Source: Erysipelotrichaceae bacterium
GTDB lineage: Bacteria; Bacillota_I; Bacilli_A; Erysipelotrichales; Erysipelotrichaceae
Length of the DNA stretch: 10,835 nt
Reading direction: 5' to 3'
Assembly (NCBI GenBank): GCA_900754715.1
Contig: CAAEDX010000205.1
Coordinates: 1-10,835, forward strand
This document shows, in pieces, positions 1 to 7,394 of this stretch. The position numbers and the translations under genes are program-made. Below the pieces are notes generated by a model. It was given only the letters and a program-made list of their open reading frames with translations. It did not search any database and had not been told where the DNA came from. Every line of letters starts with the position of its first letter. Positions within the stretch are counted from its first letter, which is position 1.

Positions 1-9
1 ACGAAGATC

Positions 10-798
10 ATGAAAATTATCGTTCTTGTAAAACAGGTACCGGATTCCACTGAGATCCGTGTAGACAAAGTCACTGGTACGCTGATCCGTGCCGGCGTGC
101 CCAGCATCATCAACCCGGATGATCTGGCCGGTGTAGAAGCTGCTCTGCAACTGAAAGAGAAGATGGACGCTACGGTGACCATCGTTTCCATGGGTCCGCC
201 GCAGGCAGCGGAAATGCTCAAGGAGCTGTATGCGCGCGGCGTGGATGAGTGCGTGCTGATCACGGACCGCAAGTTCGGCGGTGCGGATACTTGCGCGACG
301 AGCACGACGCTGGCCGGTGCGCTGGAAAAGATCGGTTATGATCTGATCATTGCCGGACGCCAGGCCATCGACGGTGATACTGCGCAGGTCGGCCCGCAGA
401 CCGCGGAGCGCCTGGACATCCCGCAGGTCACTTATGTTGATGAGATCATCGATCTCAATGACAAGACGGTTACCGTCAAGAAGTCTCTGGAAGACAGCGA
501 AGAGATCATCGAGGCAAAGCTGCCTTGCGTGCTGACAACGCTGAGCGGAATGAACGAGCCGCGTTACATGAACTGCAACGATATCGTAGATTCCTTCTCC
601 AAGGAAATCCGCATCATGACGTTCGACGATCTGGGCATTGATGAAAGCAAGGTCGGTTTAGCAGGTTCTCCTACCAAGGTTCACGCGACATTCACCAAGG
701 ATGTGTCCGCGGAAACTGAGACGTTTGACATGCCGGCCGCTGAAGCCGCAAAACTGATCGCCAAGACGCTGAAAGAGAAGCAGATCATCACAAAATAG
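10..798 (+). CDS. etfB: Electron transfer flavoprotein, beta subunit (EtfB)
   Basis: Small subunit of the cytoplasmic electron transfer flavoprotein heterodimer. In butyrate producers EtfAB takes electrons from NADH and serves butyryl-CoA dehydrogenase. The 262-residue product has the usual family length and start (MKIIVLVKQVPD). Visible motifs are GPPQA (62-66), DTCATSTTL (93-101) and GRQAIDGDTAQVGP (116-129). The last two form the nucleotide/flavin-binding surface of the subunit. The GDTAQVGP-type motif is typical of EtfB proteins that carry a second FAD and bifurcate electrons between crotonyl-CoA and ferredoxin; that mode is inferred here. It is the first gene seen in the operon. Only nine bases precede the ATG, so its ribosome binding site and any upstream gene (butyryl-CoA dehydrogenase is common there) cannot be judged. 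Its TAG stop lies inside the ribosome binding site of etfA, which suggests translational coupling. Confidence 0.96.
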   Translation: MKIIVLVKQVPDSTEIRVDKVTGTLIRAGVPSIINPDDLAGVEAALQLKEKMDATVTIVSMGPPQAAEMLKELYARGVDECVLITDRKFGGADTCATSTTLAGALEKIGYDLIIAGRQAIDGDTAQVGPQTAERLDIPQVTYVDEIIDLNDKTVTVKKSLEDSEEIIEAKLPCVLTTLSGMNEPRYMNCNDIVDSFSKEIRIMTFDDLGIDESKVGLAGSPTKVHATFTKDVSAETETFDMPAAEAAKLIAKTLKEKQIITK

Positions 799-804
799 GA
801 GGAG
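797..804 (+). promoter_or_regulatory. Ribosome binding site of etfA overlapping the etfB stop
   Basis: AGGAGGAG is a near-perfect anti-16S match eight bases before the ATG at 813. It decides the etfA start against the TTG at 807. The last two bases of the etfB TAG stop are its first two bases, so ribosomes finishing etfB end on the etfA binding site, the usual layout for 1:1 subunit production. Confidence 0.85.
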
Positions 805-812
805 ACTTGAAC

Positions 813-1841
813 ATGGCTAAATTTGAAGGATACAAAGACATTTATGTATTTGTGGAGCAGAAGAACGGGGAGATCGCCAATGTCGGCTATGAGCTGATCA
901 GCGAAGCGAGAAAGCTGGTTGCTTCTATTCCGAGCCTGGGCTTCCAGGTCGTCGGCGTCCTGCTGGGCCACAACATCAAGGATAAGGCACAGGAAGTCAT
1001 CGCACACGGCGCTGACAAGGTCATCGTGGTCGATGATGCCCTGCTGGAAGGTTATTCCACACAGTTTTATGCTGATGCGCTGACACAGGTCATCCAGGCG
1101 TTCAAGCCGGACTCTTTCCTGACTGGCGCAACGGTATTGGGCCGTGACCTGGCACCGCGTGTAGCTGCTCGCCTGAATGCTGGTCTGACTGCTGATGCGA
1201 CCAAGATCGAGATCGACCAGACCAAGGTAGCTGACGGAGAGGCGCTGCTGCTGGTTACCCGTCCGACGTTCGGCGGAAATCTGTTCGGTACGATCATCTG
1301 CCCGAATACCCGTCCGCAGATGGCAACCATCCGTCCGAATGTGTTCTCCATGGATGCGCCGGATGCATCCAGAACAGGGGAAGTGGTCGAGTTCGCGCCG
1401 CAGTGGACCGATACTGATCCGAAGGTCATCGTCAAGGAAGTCATCGCTAAGGTACAGGAAGGCGTTGACATCACGAAAGCTGATATCCTGGTCGGCGCTG
1501 GCCGTGGTGCGGAAGACTGCCTGGATATGGTCAAGGCCGTGGCGGAAGAACTGGGTGGAGAAATGTGCGCGTCTCGTGCCGTTGTCGATGATGGCTATGC
1601 GGACAAGTCCATCCAGGTCGGACAGACCGGAAAGACCGTTCGTCCTTCGCTGTATATCGCATGCGGCATCTCCGGAGCCTGCCAGCATGTGGCCGGCATG
1701 GAGAAATCCGATATGATCATTGCCATCAACCGCGATCCGCAGGCTGAGATCTTCTCAATTGCGAACATGGGCTTCATCGGCGATGTCAAGGAGATCCTGC
1801 CGCTGCTGAAGGAAGAGATCATCGCTGCCAAGAAGGCATAA
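813..1841 (+). CDS. etfA: Electron transfer flavoprotein, alpha subunit (EtfA)
   Basis: Large subunit of the electron transfer flavoprotein; its C-terminal domain holds the FAD that hands electrons to the acyl-CoA dehydrogenase. Starting at the ATG at 813 gives 342 residues, normal for the family. I preferred it to an in-frame TTG at 807 because AGGAGGAG (797-804) is eight bases from the ATG, and the product then begins MAKFEGYKD. The C-terminal FAD domain shows GRG (230-232), SRAVVD (254-259), QVGQTGKTVRP (268-278), GISGACQH (285-292) and NRDPQAEIF (306-314), all classic EtfA signatures. The gap to etfB is 14 bp and to hbd 41 bp, so co-transcription is very likely. Nothing is broken or missing. 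Confidence 0.97.
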   Translation: MAKFEGYKDIYVFVEQKNGEIANVGYELISEARKLVASIPSLGFQVVGVLLGHNIKDKAQEVIAHGADKVIVVDDALLEGYSTQFYADALTQVIQAFKPDSFLTGATVLGRDLAPRVAARLNAGLTADATKIEIDQTKVADGEALLLVTRPTFGGNLFGTIICPNTRPQMATIRPNVFSMDAPDASRTGEVVEFAPQWTDTDPKVIVKEVIAKVQEGVDITKADILVGAGRGAEDCLDMVKAVAEELGGEMCASRAVVDDGYADKSIQVGQTGKTVRPSLYIACGISGACQHVAGMEKSDMIIAINRDPQAEIFSIANMGFIGDVKEILPLLKEEIIAAKKA

Positions 1842-1882
1842 TATCCTGAATCAGGAACATCATAAAAGAGAGGAGACATATC

Positions 1883-2722
1883 ATGAAAAAAGTTGGAGTT
1901 ATCGGTGCCGGAACGATGGGACAGGGCATCGCGAACGCGTTTGCGACCAATGGTTACGCCGTAACTGTATGTGACATCAAGATCGAATGGGCACAGGGCG
2001 GTATCGACAAGATCGCCAAGAAGCTGGACAAGCTGGTATCTCGTGAGAAGATGACCGCAGAAAAGGCTGCTGAGATCAAGGCCAATCTGAAGGCCGGTGT
2101 CTATGAAGATCTTTCTGACTGTGACCTCGTTGTCGAGGCGGTCCTGGAGATCATGGAGACGAAGAAAGAACTGTTTGGCAAGCTGGATGAGATCTGTAAG
2201 GAAGAATGCATCTTCGCGACCAACACTTCTTCTCTGTCTGTGACAGAGATCGCCAAGGGCATCAAGCATCCGGTCATCGGCATGCATTTCTTCAACCCGG
2301 CTGACCGCATGAAGCTGGTCGAGGTCATCTCCGGCATCAACACGCCGGCTGAGACGAAGGATGCCATCATTGAGATCAGCAAGTCACTGGGCAAGACGCC
2401 GGTAGAAGTTGCTGAAGGTCCGGGCTTTGTCGTAAACCGCATCCTCGTACCGATGATCAATGAAGCTGCGTTCATCCTGCAGGAAGGCATCGCTTCCGCT
2501 GAGGATATCGATACGGCCATGAAGCTGGGCGCTAACCATCCGATGGGACCGCTGGCGCTGGGCGATCTGATCGGCCTGGATATCGTGGTTGCGATCATGG
2601 ATGTGCTCTTCGCTGAGACTCACGATCCGAAGTACCGCTGCTGCACGCTGCTGAGAAAGATGGTTCGCGGCGGCAAGCTGGGCCAGAAGAGCGGCGTAGG
2701 CTTCTACGATTACAGCAAATAA
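1883..2722 (+). CDS. hbd: 3-hydroxybutyryl-CoA dehydrogenase
   Basis: Cytoplasmic enzyme that reduces acetoacetyl-CoA to (S)-3-hydroxybutyryl-CoA in the butyrate pathway. The 279 residues match the single-function bacterial family. The N-terminal Rossmann domain opens with [13 protein letters not shown] (5-17), the dinucleotide-binding loop. Active-site residues known from the family are visible: the serines of NTSS (114-117), His135 in GMHFFNP, Glu147 in MKLVEV with the usual 12-residue spacing from the histidine, and Asn185 in FVVNR. The C-terminal dimerisation domain contains the [16 protein letters not shown] segment (218-233). AGAGGAG at 1869-1875 is a good ribosome binding site, seven bases before the ATG. 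The gap to etfA is 41 bp, so it is co-transcribed. The gap to crt is longer (80 bp) and holds a stem-loop. Confidence 0.97.
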   Translation: MKKVGVIGAGTMGQGIANAFATNGYAVTVCDIKIEWAQGGIDKIAKKLDKLVSREKMTAEKAAEIKANLKAGVYEDLSDCDLVVEAVLEIMETKKELFGKLDEICKEECIFATNTSSLSVTEIAKGIKHPVIGMHFFNPADRMKLVEVISGINTPAETKDAIIEISKSLGKTPVEVAEGPGFVVNRILVPMINEAAFILQEGIASAEDIDTAMKLGANHPMGPLALGDLIGLDIVVAIMDVLFAETHDPKYRCCTLLRKMVRGGKLGQKSGVGFYDYSK

Positions 2723-2739
2723 AACATAGAATGCAAACA

Positions 2740-2782
2740 GGTGAGTCCATGCAGGTCAGTAAATCCGATGGATTCACCTTTT
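2740..2782 (+). promoter_or_regulatory. Stem-loop between hbd and crt
   Basis: An 11-bp inverted repeat: arm 2740-2750 (GGTGAGTCCAT) pairs with 2768-2778 (ATGGATTCACC) with one G-T pair, around a 17-base loop, and is followed by only four T. The short T run makes a full terminator unlikely. A role in partial termination, mRNA processing or stability is inferred. A smaller hairpin, AATCC (2762-2766) with GGATT (2770-2774), uses part of the right arm and would compete with it. The crt ribosome binding site lies just downstream. Confidence 0.6.
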
Positions 2783-2802
2783 CAAGAAAGGAAGAAAAAC
2801 AA

Positions 2803-3582
2803 ATGGAAAATGTATTAATCGCGAAAGAAGGCCATGTTGCCACGATCACCATCAACCGTCCTAAGGCGCTCAATGCCCTGAGCACGGCCGTATTGACCGA
2901 TCTGAACGCGGCACTTGATGAAGTGGCGGCAGATCAGGATGTTTATGCGCTGATCATCACTGGCGCAGGAGAAAAGTCCTTTGTCGCTGGCGCTGATATT
3001 GCCGAGATGAAGGACAAGAGCGTGGAAGAAGCTGCCGAGTATGGCAAATTTGGCAATGCGGTATTCCGCAAGATCGAAACATTCCGCTGCCCGGTCATCG
3101 CTGCTGTCAATGGTTTTGCGCTGGGCGGCGGCTGTGAGCTCGCCATGAGCTGCGATATCCGTGTCGCATCTGAAAATGCTGTATTCGGTCAGCCAGAAGT
3201 CGGTCTGGGCATCACGCCGGGATTCGGCGGCACACAGCGTCTGGCCCGTCTGGTCGGTGCCGGCATCGCCAAGGAAATGATCTATACGGCTCGCAACATC
3301 AAGGCGCAGCGTGCGGCAGAGATCGGCCTTGTCAATAAGGTCGTTGCGGCGGAGGAGCTGAGCGCGACGGTCATGAAGATGGCACAAGGCATTGCCAAGA
3401 ACGCGCCGATCGCTGTCGCTTATGCGAAGAAGGCAATCAATAATGGTCTGCAGACCGATATCGACGCCGGCATTGCTATCGAGGTGGAGGAGTTCTCCAA
3501 GTGCTTCGCGAGCGAAGATCAGACATATGGCATGACCTGCTTCCTGGAAAAGGTCAAAGAAAAAGAATTCTCAAACAAATAA
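2803..3582 (+). CDS. crt: Short-chain enoyl-CoA hydratase (crotonase)
   Basis: Crotonase-fold enzyme that dehydrates 3-hydroxybutyryl-CoA to crotonyl-CoA, the step after Hbd. The ATG at 2803 gives 259 residues, the usual length, and the product starts MENVLIAKEG. In-frame ATGs at 2731 and 2749 would add up to 24 residues but lack a ribosome binding site and would translate through the stem-loop. AAGAAAGGAAG at 2785-2795 serves the 2803 start. Visible motifs are the CoA-binding and oxyanion-hole segments FVAGADIAEM (60-69) and NGFALGGGCELAMSCD (103-118), with catalytic Glu112, and PEVGLGITPGFGGTQRL (131-147) with the second catalytic glutamate, Glu132. The 20-residue spacing of the two glutamates is that of the family. 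Substrate choice (C4) is inferred from the operon. Confidence 0.95.
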   Translation: MENVLIAKEGHVATITINRPKALNALSTAVLTDLNAALDEVAADQDVYALIITGAGEKSFVAGADIAEMKDKSVEEAAEYGKFGNAVFRKIETFRCPVIAAVNGFALGGGCELAMSCDIRVASENAVFGQPEVGLGITPGFGGTQRLARLVGAGIAKEMIYTARNIKAQRAAEIGLVNKVVAAEELSATVMKMAQGIAKNAPIAVAYAKKAINNGLQTDIDAGIAIEVEEFSKCFASEDQTYGMTCFLEKVKEKEFSNK

Positions 3583-3600
3583 ACGAAAAGGGATGATAAA

Positions 3601-5148
3601 ATGAGCAAGATAATCAGTTTGGAGCAGGCTGTCTCCATGATTCCTGACGGCGCGACCGTAGGTATCGGCGGATTCATCGGCTGCGGCCATCCGCAGGAAT
3701 TTTCTGTGGGAATCGCGGACAGCTTCCTCAAGAGCGGCCATCCGCGTGACCTTACGATCATGTTTTCTGCCGGTATCGGTGATGGTACCGATAATCTGGG
3801 ATTGAACATCATCGGATACGAAGGCCTGCTCAAACGGATCATTGGCGGACACTGGGGACTGATCCCTAAGCTTCAGCGCCTTGTCTTTGAGAATAAAGTA
3901 GAAGGATATAATCTGCCATTAGGCACGATCTCTCTGATGTTCCGTGAGATCGCCGGTCATCGTCCGGGCGTGATCACCAAGATCGGCCTGAAGACATTCA
4001 TCGATCCGCGTCTGGAAGGCGGCAAGATGAATGAACGGACCAAAGAAGATCTGGTGGAACTCATTGAGATGGATGGAGAAGAATGGCTGCGTTACAAGTC
4101 TTTCCCGGTCAATGTCGCATTGATCCGCGCGACCTATTGTGACGAAGAAGGCAATGCCACCATGGACAAAGAAGCAGCGACCCTCGACTCGCTCGCCATT
4201 GCCCAGGCAGCTAAGAATTCCGGCGGCATCGTGCTGCTTCAAGTAGAGAAAGTCGTGCAGAACGGCACGCTGGACGCGCGCAAGGTCAAGATCCCGGGCA
4301 TTTATGTAGACGGCATCGTCGTGTCTCGTCCGGAGAATCATTGGCAGACATATGAGGCGCAGTACAATCCTGCGCTGTGTGGTGAGGTCAAGGTGCCGGT
4401 GGATTCTATTCCGCCGATGCCGCTCAATCAGCGCAAAGTGATCTGCCGCCGTGCAGCGATGGAGCTGGATCCGCATGCCATCATCAATCTGGGCATCGGT
4501 ATGCCGGAAGGTATCGCCAATGTGGCCAATGAAGAGGGCCTGCCGGGCCTGAAGCTGACCGTGGAGACTGGCGGCATCGGCGGTGTGCCGATGGCAGGCA
4601 CTGCGTTTGGCACATGCACGAATCCGACTGCGATCCTTGACCAGCCGTATCAGTTTGACTTCTATGACGGCGGCGGACTTGATCAGGCATTCCTGGGCCT
4701 GGCGGAATGCGACCGTTTCGGCAATATCAATGTTTCTCGCTTCGGACCGAAGATCGCTGGCTGCGGCGGCTTCATCAACATCACGCAGACCGCGCCGGTC
4801 GTCATCTACTGCGGTACCTTTACGGCCCGCGGCCTGAAAGTGGAGATCAAGGACGGCCAGCTGCACATCCTCCAGGAAGGAAAGGTGAAGAAATTCATCC
4901 AGGATGTCGAGCAGGTCACGTTTGCGGCCGAATATGCGGCGCAGACCGGACAGAAGGTGCTTTACATCACTGAGCGTGCGGTATTTGAGCTGATCGACGG
5001 CGTATTGACGCTGACGGAGATCGCGCCTGGCGTCGATCTGGAAAAGGATGTCTTGGCGCAGATGGAATTCAGGCCGGCCATTGCGGATGACCTGAAAGAA
5101 ATGGATGCGCGCATCTTCCGTGATGAGCTCATGGGACTCTCTGCTTAA
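3601..5148 (+). CDS. Class I acyl-CoA:acetate/propionate CoA-transferase (YdiF/Pct type)
   Basis: Single-chain CoA-transferase of family I (SCOT-like) with fused alpha and beta halves; 515 residues compares with roughly 520-530 for the propionate and acetate CoA-transferases of this type. The N-terminal half carries the glycine-rich GATVGIGGFIGCGHP (17-31). The beta half begins near residue 280 and has INLGIGMPEGIA (295-306) and VETGGIGGVP (321-330). Glu322 is the expected catalytic glutamate that forms the glutamyl-CoA thioester. As last gene of a butyrate operon it most likely moves CoA from butyryl-CoA to acetate, releasing butyrate. Propionate, lactate or acetoacetate as partners cannot be excluded, because the family is broad. 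It starts 18 bp after crt, with AAAAGGGA (3586-3593) as ribosome binding site, and is followed by a strong terminator. It is not the 4-hydroxybutyrate-CoA-transferase-like But enzyme of Roseburia. Confidence 0.9.
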   Translation: MSKIISLEQAVSMIPDGATVGIGGFIGCGHPQEFSVGIADSFLKSGHPRDLTIMFSAGIGDGTDNLGLNIIGYEGLLKRIIGGHWGLIPKLQRLVFENKVEGYNLPLGTISLMFREIAGHRPGVITKIGLKTFIDPRLEGGKMNERTKEDLVELIEMDGEEWLRYKSFPVNVALIRATYCDEEGNATMDKEAATLDSLAIAQAAKNSGGIVLLQVEKVVQNGTLDARKVKIPGIYVDGIVVSRPENHWQTYEAQYNPALCGEVKVPVDSIPPMPLNQRKVICRRAAMELDPHAIINLGIGMPEGIANVANEEGLPGLKLTVETGGIGGVPMAGTAFGTCTNPTAILDQPYQFDFYDGGGLDQAFLGLAECDRFGNINVSRFGPKIAGCGGFINITQTAPVVIYCGTFTARGLKVEIKDGQLHILQEGKVKKFIQDVEQVTFAAEYAAQTGQKVLYITERAVFELIDGVLTLTEIAPGVDLEKDVLAQMEFRPAIADDLKEMDARIFRDELMGLSA

Positions 5149-5160
5149 CTGAATTTGAAA

Positions 5161-5194
5161 GATGCTTTCGTCAAGCGAAGGCATCTCTTTTTTT
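5161..5194 (+). terminator. Intrinsic terminator of the butyrate operon
   Basis: GATGCTTTCG (5161-5170) pairs with CGAAGGCATC (5176-5185), ten base pairs with one T-G, around a five-base loop. It is followed by TCTTTTTTT (5186-5194). It lies 12 bp after the CoA-transferase stop and should end the etfB-to-CoA-transferase transcript. Confidence 0.93.
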
Positions 5195-5229
5195 AAACCG
5201 GTTACATGTAAAAAAATTCGCAAATCGTT

Positions 5230-5257
5230 TTGTATTATTGATAAAATCAAGTATAAT
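5230..5257 (+). promoter_or_regulatory. Sigma-A-type promoter for the helicase gene
   Basis: A perfect -10 box TATAAT at 5252-5257 is preceded by TTGTAT (5230-5235) with a 16-bp spacer (TTTGTA with 17 bp is the alternative). The stretch is AT-rich compared with its surroundings and lies just after the operon terminator, so the helicase has its own transcript. A leader of about 30 bases would carry AAAGGGG (5281-5287), eight bases before the ATG. Confidence 0.75.
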
Positions 5258-5295
5258 AATTCTCATGATGGAAAATCGAGAAAGGGGATCAAGGA

Positions 5296-7293
5296 ATGGA
5301 AGGAAACCGCCATGACGCGTTAATGGACGAAGCGTTGCGTCCGGTCTTTCAAAAAAAGGGGAATGTATACGTCAAAGGCAGATCCGGCAGCGGGAAGTCC
5401 ACGCTGCTTTTGGAGCGCCTGCACTATCTTTCTCAGCAAGGGGTCGTGTTGAAACATACGCTGAATCTGGTGGCGTATAAAGAAGATACCGCGCATCTGA
5501 GCTATCAGTGGAAGAGCCAGCATGAGGATGAGGAGAATACAGAAGCGCCGCTGTTTCGCTCTCTTTATCAGTTTTGTTACAATATCGTTCATCATTACAA
5601 TGCCAGACGCGGCATCCCGGACAGCCGGGTCTCCCGTGATTTCAAGCTGCAGGTCGCCCGGCTGATCCAGGAGCATTTTGGCATCTCGCTGAATCATTAT
5701 GCGCTGGACAGTGTTTATCGCAAGCTTGGTGAATGCAAAGGCATGATGATGACAGACAGCGCGATCGCGCAGATCGAGGTCGAAGGCATTGACTTTCCTT
5801 ATTTGTATTCACGTTTTGAGCAGTACAAGGAACAGCGTGGTCTGATCAGTTATGAGGATCTCATGGCGCAGGCGGCGCAGTGCCTGATGAAAGATGAAGA
5901 GCTGCTCCATCAGTATCAGGGCTATTACAGTCATATCCATGTGGATGACGCGCAGAATCTCTCTTTTGCGGCCCATGTGATGTTAAAGCTGCTGTGTACG
6001 CCGGATACATCGCTCGTGCTGTTCATCGATCCAGATCAGTATGCCGGTCAGCATGCGCCCTATGTGCTTTCCTTTGAGGATTTCACTGCTTCATATCCGG
6101 ATGCGTCGCTGATCGAGCTGCATCATAATTACCGCTGTAATGTCAATATCGATGAGATGATCCAGAAATTCATGCACAGCGAGCATGATTTTCGCTTAGA
6201 GGATGATTCGGTGGTGCGCTTCATCACGGCCAAGGATCTGAATGAGTCCTATCATCATGCGCTCGTGCTGGCCCGCAACAACCCGGAAATGGTCTTTTTG
6301 AGCCGGGAGCACTTTACGCTTTTGCCATTGGCGGATCTGCTGGAACAAGAGGGACTGCCCTTTACCGTATCCGATTTTCACAGCTTCTTCCGCAACGAGA
6401 CGATCCACGATCTGATCGAACTGTTCAGGCTCATGCTTGATCCGCGTGATCTGGAGGCGTTCAGCGCCGTGCAGAAAAAGATCGGCTTCGGCTTCAGCGA
6501 GCGCAACATCAATGAGATAAGCGCGCTGATGGAGGCGGATCCATCGCTGGATATCTACAGCGCCATCGTCAACAGCAACATCCGCTCATCGACAAAAAAT
6601 CGTGTCGTTGCGCACATTGAGGAGATCCGCATCGCTCAGCATCTGAGCTCGGTCAAGCTGCTGCTGTATGTGCTGACGAAGCTGCATTATGAAGATCATA
6701 TGAAACAGCGCGGCTGCGCGCTGAAGAGCCCGAATCTGCTCGTGTTCGCGGCAATGGCACAGCGCTATGAACGGCCGATCGAGCTGCTGGCCCGCCTGGA
6801 GCAGCTGACTTCTGTGGGCAGCGACCAGATTCATTATCTGCAGCTGTACAGCTTTTCTCAGGTCAAGGGCAAGGAATTTGAGGAAGTGTGCTTCCTCGAC
6901 TGCCTGGATGCGTTCTATCATGTATTCCCGGATCAGGAGAATGAACGGCGGCTGTTCTACAGCATCCTTTCCAAGATCCGCAATCGCATGTATTTCCTTG
7001 TCGCTCGTACGGCATTTATGCAGAGCATGGTGCCGCATGCCTTCATCAATGATCTGTACCATTTGATGAAAAAGAATGACAAGACGGAAAAACCGGTGCG
7101 CAAGGCGGTGAAGAAACAGCCTACCCGCAGCAACCTGAAGCCCGGCAAGCGTGTCGTGCATTCCACGCTGGGCAAAGGGCGAGTTCGCCGCATCATCAGT
7201 GATGACGATGAGATCGAGATCGTCTTCAATGACGGGGTAGCCAAGCGTCTTAATTTGAGTTCTTGCCTCGACAATCACATGCTTTCCTTTTAG
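5296..7293 (+). CDS. UvrD/PcrA-like superfamily 1 helicase with divergent ATPase motifs
   Basis: A 665-residue UvrD-family protein, somewhat shorter than PcrA. Recognisable motifs in order are Walker A GRSGSGKS (28-35), FRSLYQFCYNIV (87-98, cf. TFHSL), YEDLM (186-190), motif II VDDAQ (216-220), motif III IDPDQ (244-248), motif IV NYR (278-280), the 2A-2B boundary FFRNETIHDLIELFRLMLDP (364-383), motif V KGKEF (524-528) and motif VI ERRLFYSILSK (550-560). A PcrA-type C-terminal Tudor-like domain spans about 612-658 (PGKRVVHSTLGKGRVRRI onward), after a basic linker. Family members are ATP-driven 3'-5' DNA translocases in repair, and PcrA contacts RNA polymerase through the Tudor domain. Odd points: the motif II glutamate is Asp218, the motif III aromatic/Arg part is gone, the TxH of motif V is lost, and the motif VI TR is SK (559-560). 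No clear Q motif is seen. It may be a weak or specialised helicase. It is monocistronic. Confidence 0.88.
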   Translation: MEGNRHDALMDEALRPVFQKKGNVYVKGRSGSGKSTLLLERLHYLSQQGVVLKHTLNLVAYKEDTAHLSYQWKSQHEDEENTEAPLFRSLYQFCYNIVHHYNARRGIPDSRVSRDFKLQVARLIQEHFGISLNHYALDSVYRKLGECKGMMMTDSAIAQIEVEGIDFPYLYSRFEQYKEQRGLISYEDLMAQAAQCLMKDEELLHQYQGYYSHIHVDDAQNLSFAAHVMLKLLCTPDTSLVLFIDPDQYAGQHAPYVLSFEDFTASYPDASLIELHHNYRCNVNIDEMIQKFMHSEHDFRLEDDSVVRFITAKDLNESYHHALVLARNNPEMVFLSREHFTLLPLADLLEQEGLPFTVSDFHSFFRNETIHDLIELFRLMLDPRDLEAFSAVQKKIGFGFSERNINEISALMEADPSLDIYSAIVNSNIRSSTKNRVVAHIEEIRIAQHLSSVKLLLYVLTKLHYEDHMKQRGCALKSPNLLVFAAMAQRYERPIELLARLEQLTSVGSDQIHYLQLYSFSQVKGKEFEEVCFLDCLDAFYHVFPDQENERRLFYSILSKIRNRMYFLVARTAFMQSMVPHAFINDLYHLMKKNDKTEKPVRKAVKKQPTRSNLKPGKRVVHSTLGKGRVRRIISDDDEIEIVFNDGVAKRLNLSSCLDNHMLSF

Positions 7294-7314
7294 AGACCGT
7301 TTTCGGTCTTTTTT
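7291..7314 (+). terminator. Intrinsic terminator overlapping the helicase stop
   Basis: AGACCG (7294-7299) pairs with CGGTCT (7304-7309) around a TTTT loop. The stem can extend through the last bases of the stop codon by A-T and G-T pairs. A T run follows to 7314. It directly abuts the TAG at 7291-7293, so the message has almost no 3' tail. Confidence 0.85.
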
Positions 7315-7357
7315 ACTCGTCTCTTCAATATGCAGAGGATAAGTCTATAGCGTGTGA

Positions 7358-7392
7358 AAGGCCTCATATGAGCAATCTGCTCTATGGGCCTT
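7358..7392 (-). repeat. Bulged hairpin downstream of the Rpn-family remnant
   Basis: AAGGCC-T-CATA-T-GAGCA (7358-7374) pairs with TGCTC-TATG-GGCCTT (7378-7392): 15 base pairs, a three-base loop and two single-base bulges. It begins two bases after the TAG (7397-7395) of the - strand remnant, so it could be that gene's 3' stem-loop. On the - strand only TTTCAC follows, so a T-tract terminator is not supported. The rest of the 7315-7394 gap shows nothing else. Confidence 0.6.
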
Positions 7393-7394
7393 GA

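Noticed and set aside
681..1688. A 335-codon open frame on the - strand across etfB and etfA
   Set aside because: Antisense shadow of two well-supported genes; the product matches no family I know and has low-complexity ends.
1843..1858. Palindrome TCCTGAATCAGGA in the etfA-hbd gap
   Set aside because: The arms leave almost no loop and no T tract follows; too short to call an operator without a second copy.
2731..2802. N-terminal extension of crt from the ATG at 2731
   Set aside because: No ribosome binding site before 2731, the extension would be translated through the stem-loop, and the family starts at the 2803 methionine.
3593..3604. Three-codon upstream frame ATG-ATA-AAA-TGA overlapping the CoA-transferase start
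   Set aside because: The ATG is one base from the purine run and too close to serve as a start; it is most likely a chance reading of the spacer.
3919..5250. A 443-codon open frame on the - strand opposite the CoA-transferase gene
   Set aside because: It lies antisense to a gene with clear catalytic motifs, its product is rich in His, Arg and Asp with no recognisable domain, and no ribosome binding site fits. It is a codon-bias shadow.
6586..7278. Antisense open frame within the helicase gene
   Set aside because: The sense strand carries helicase motifs V and VI and the Tudor domain over the same stretch; no promoter or ribosome binding site supports the antisense frame.
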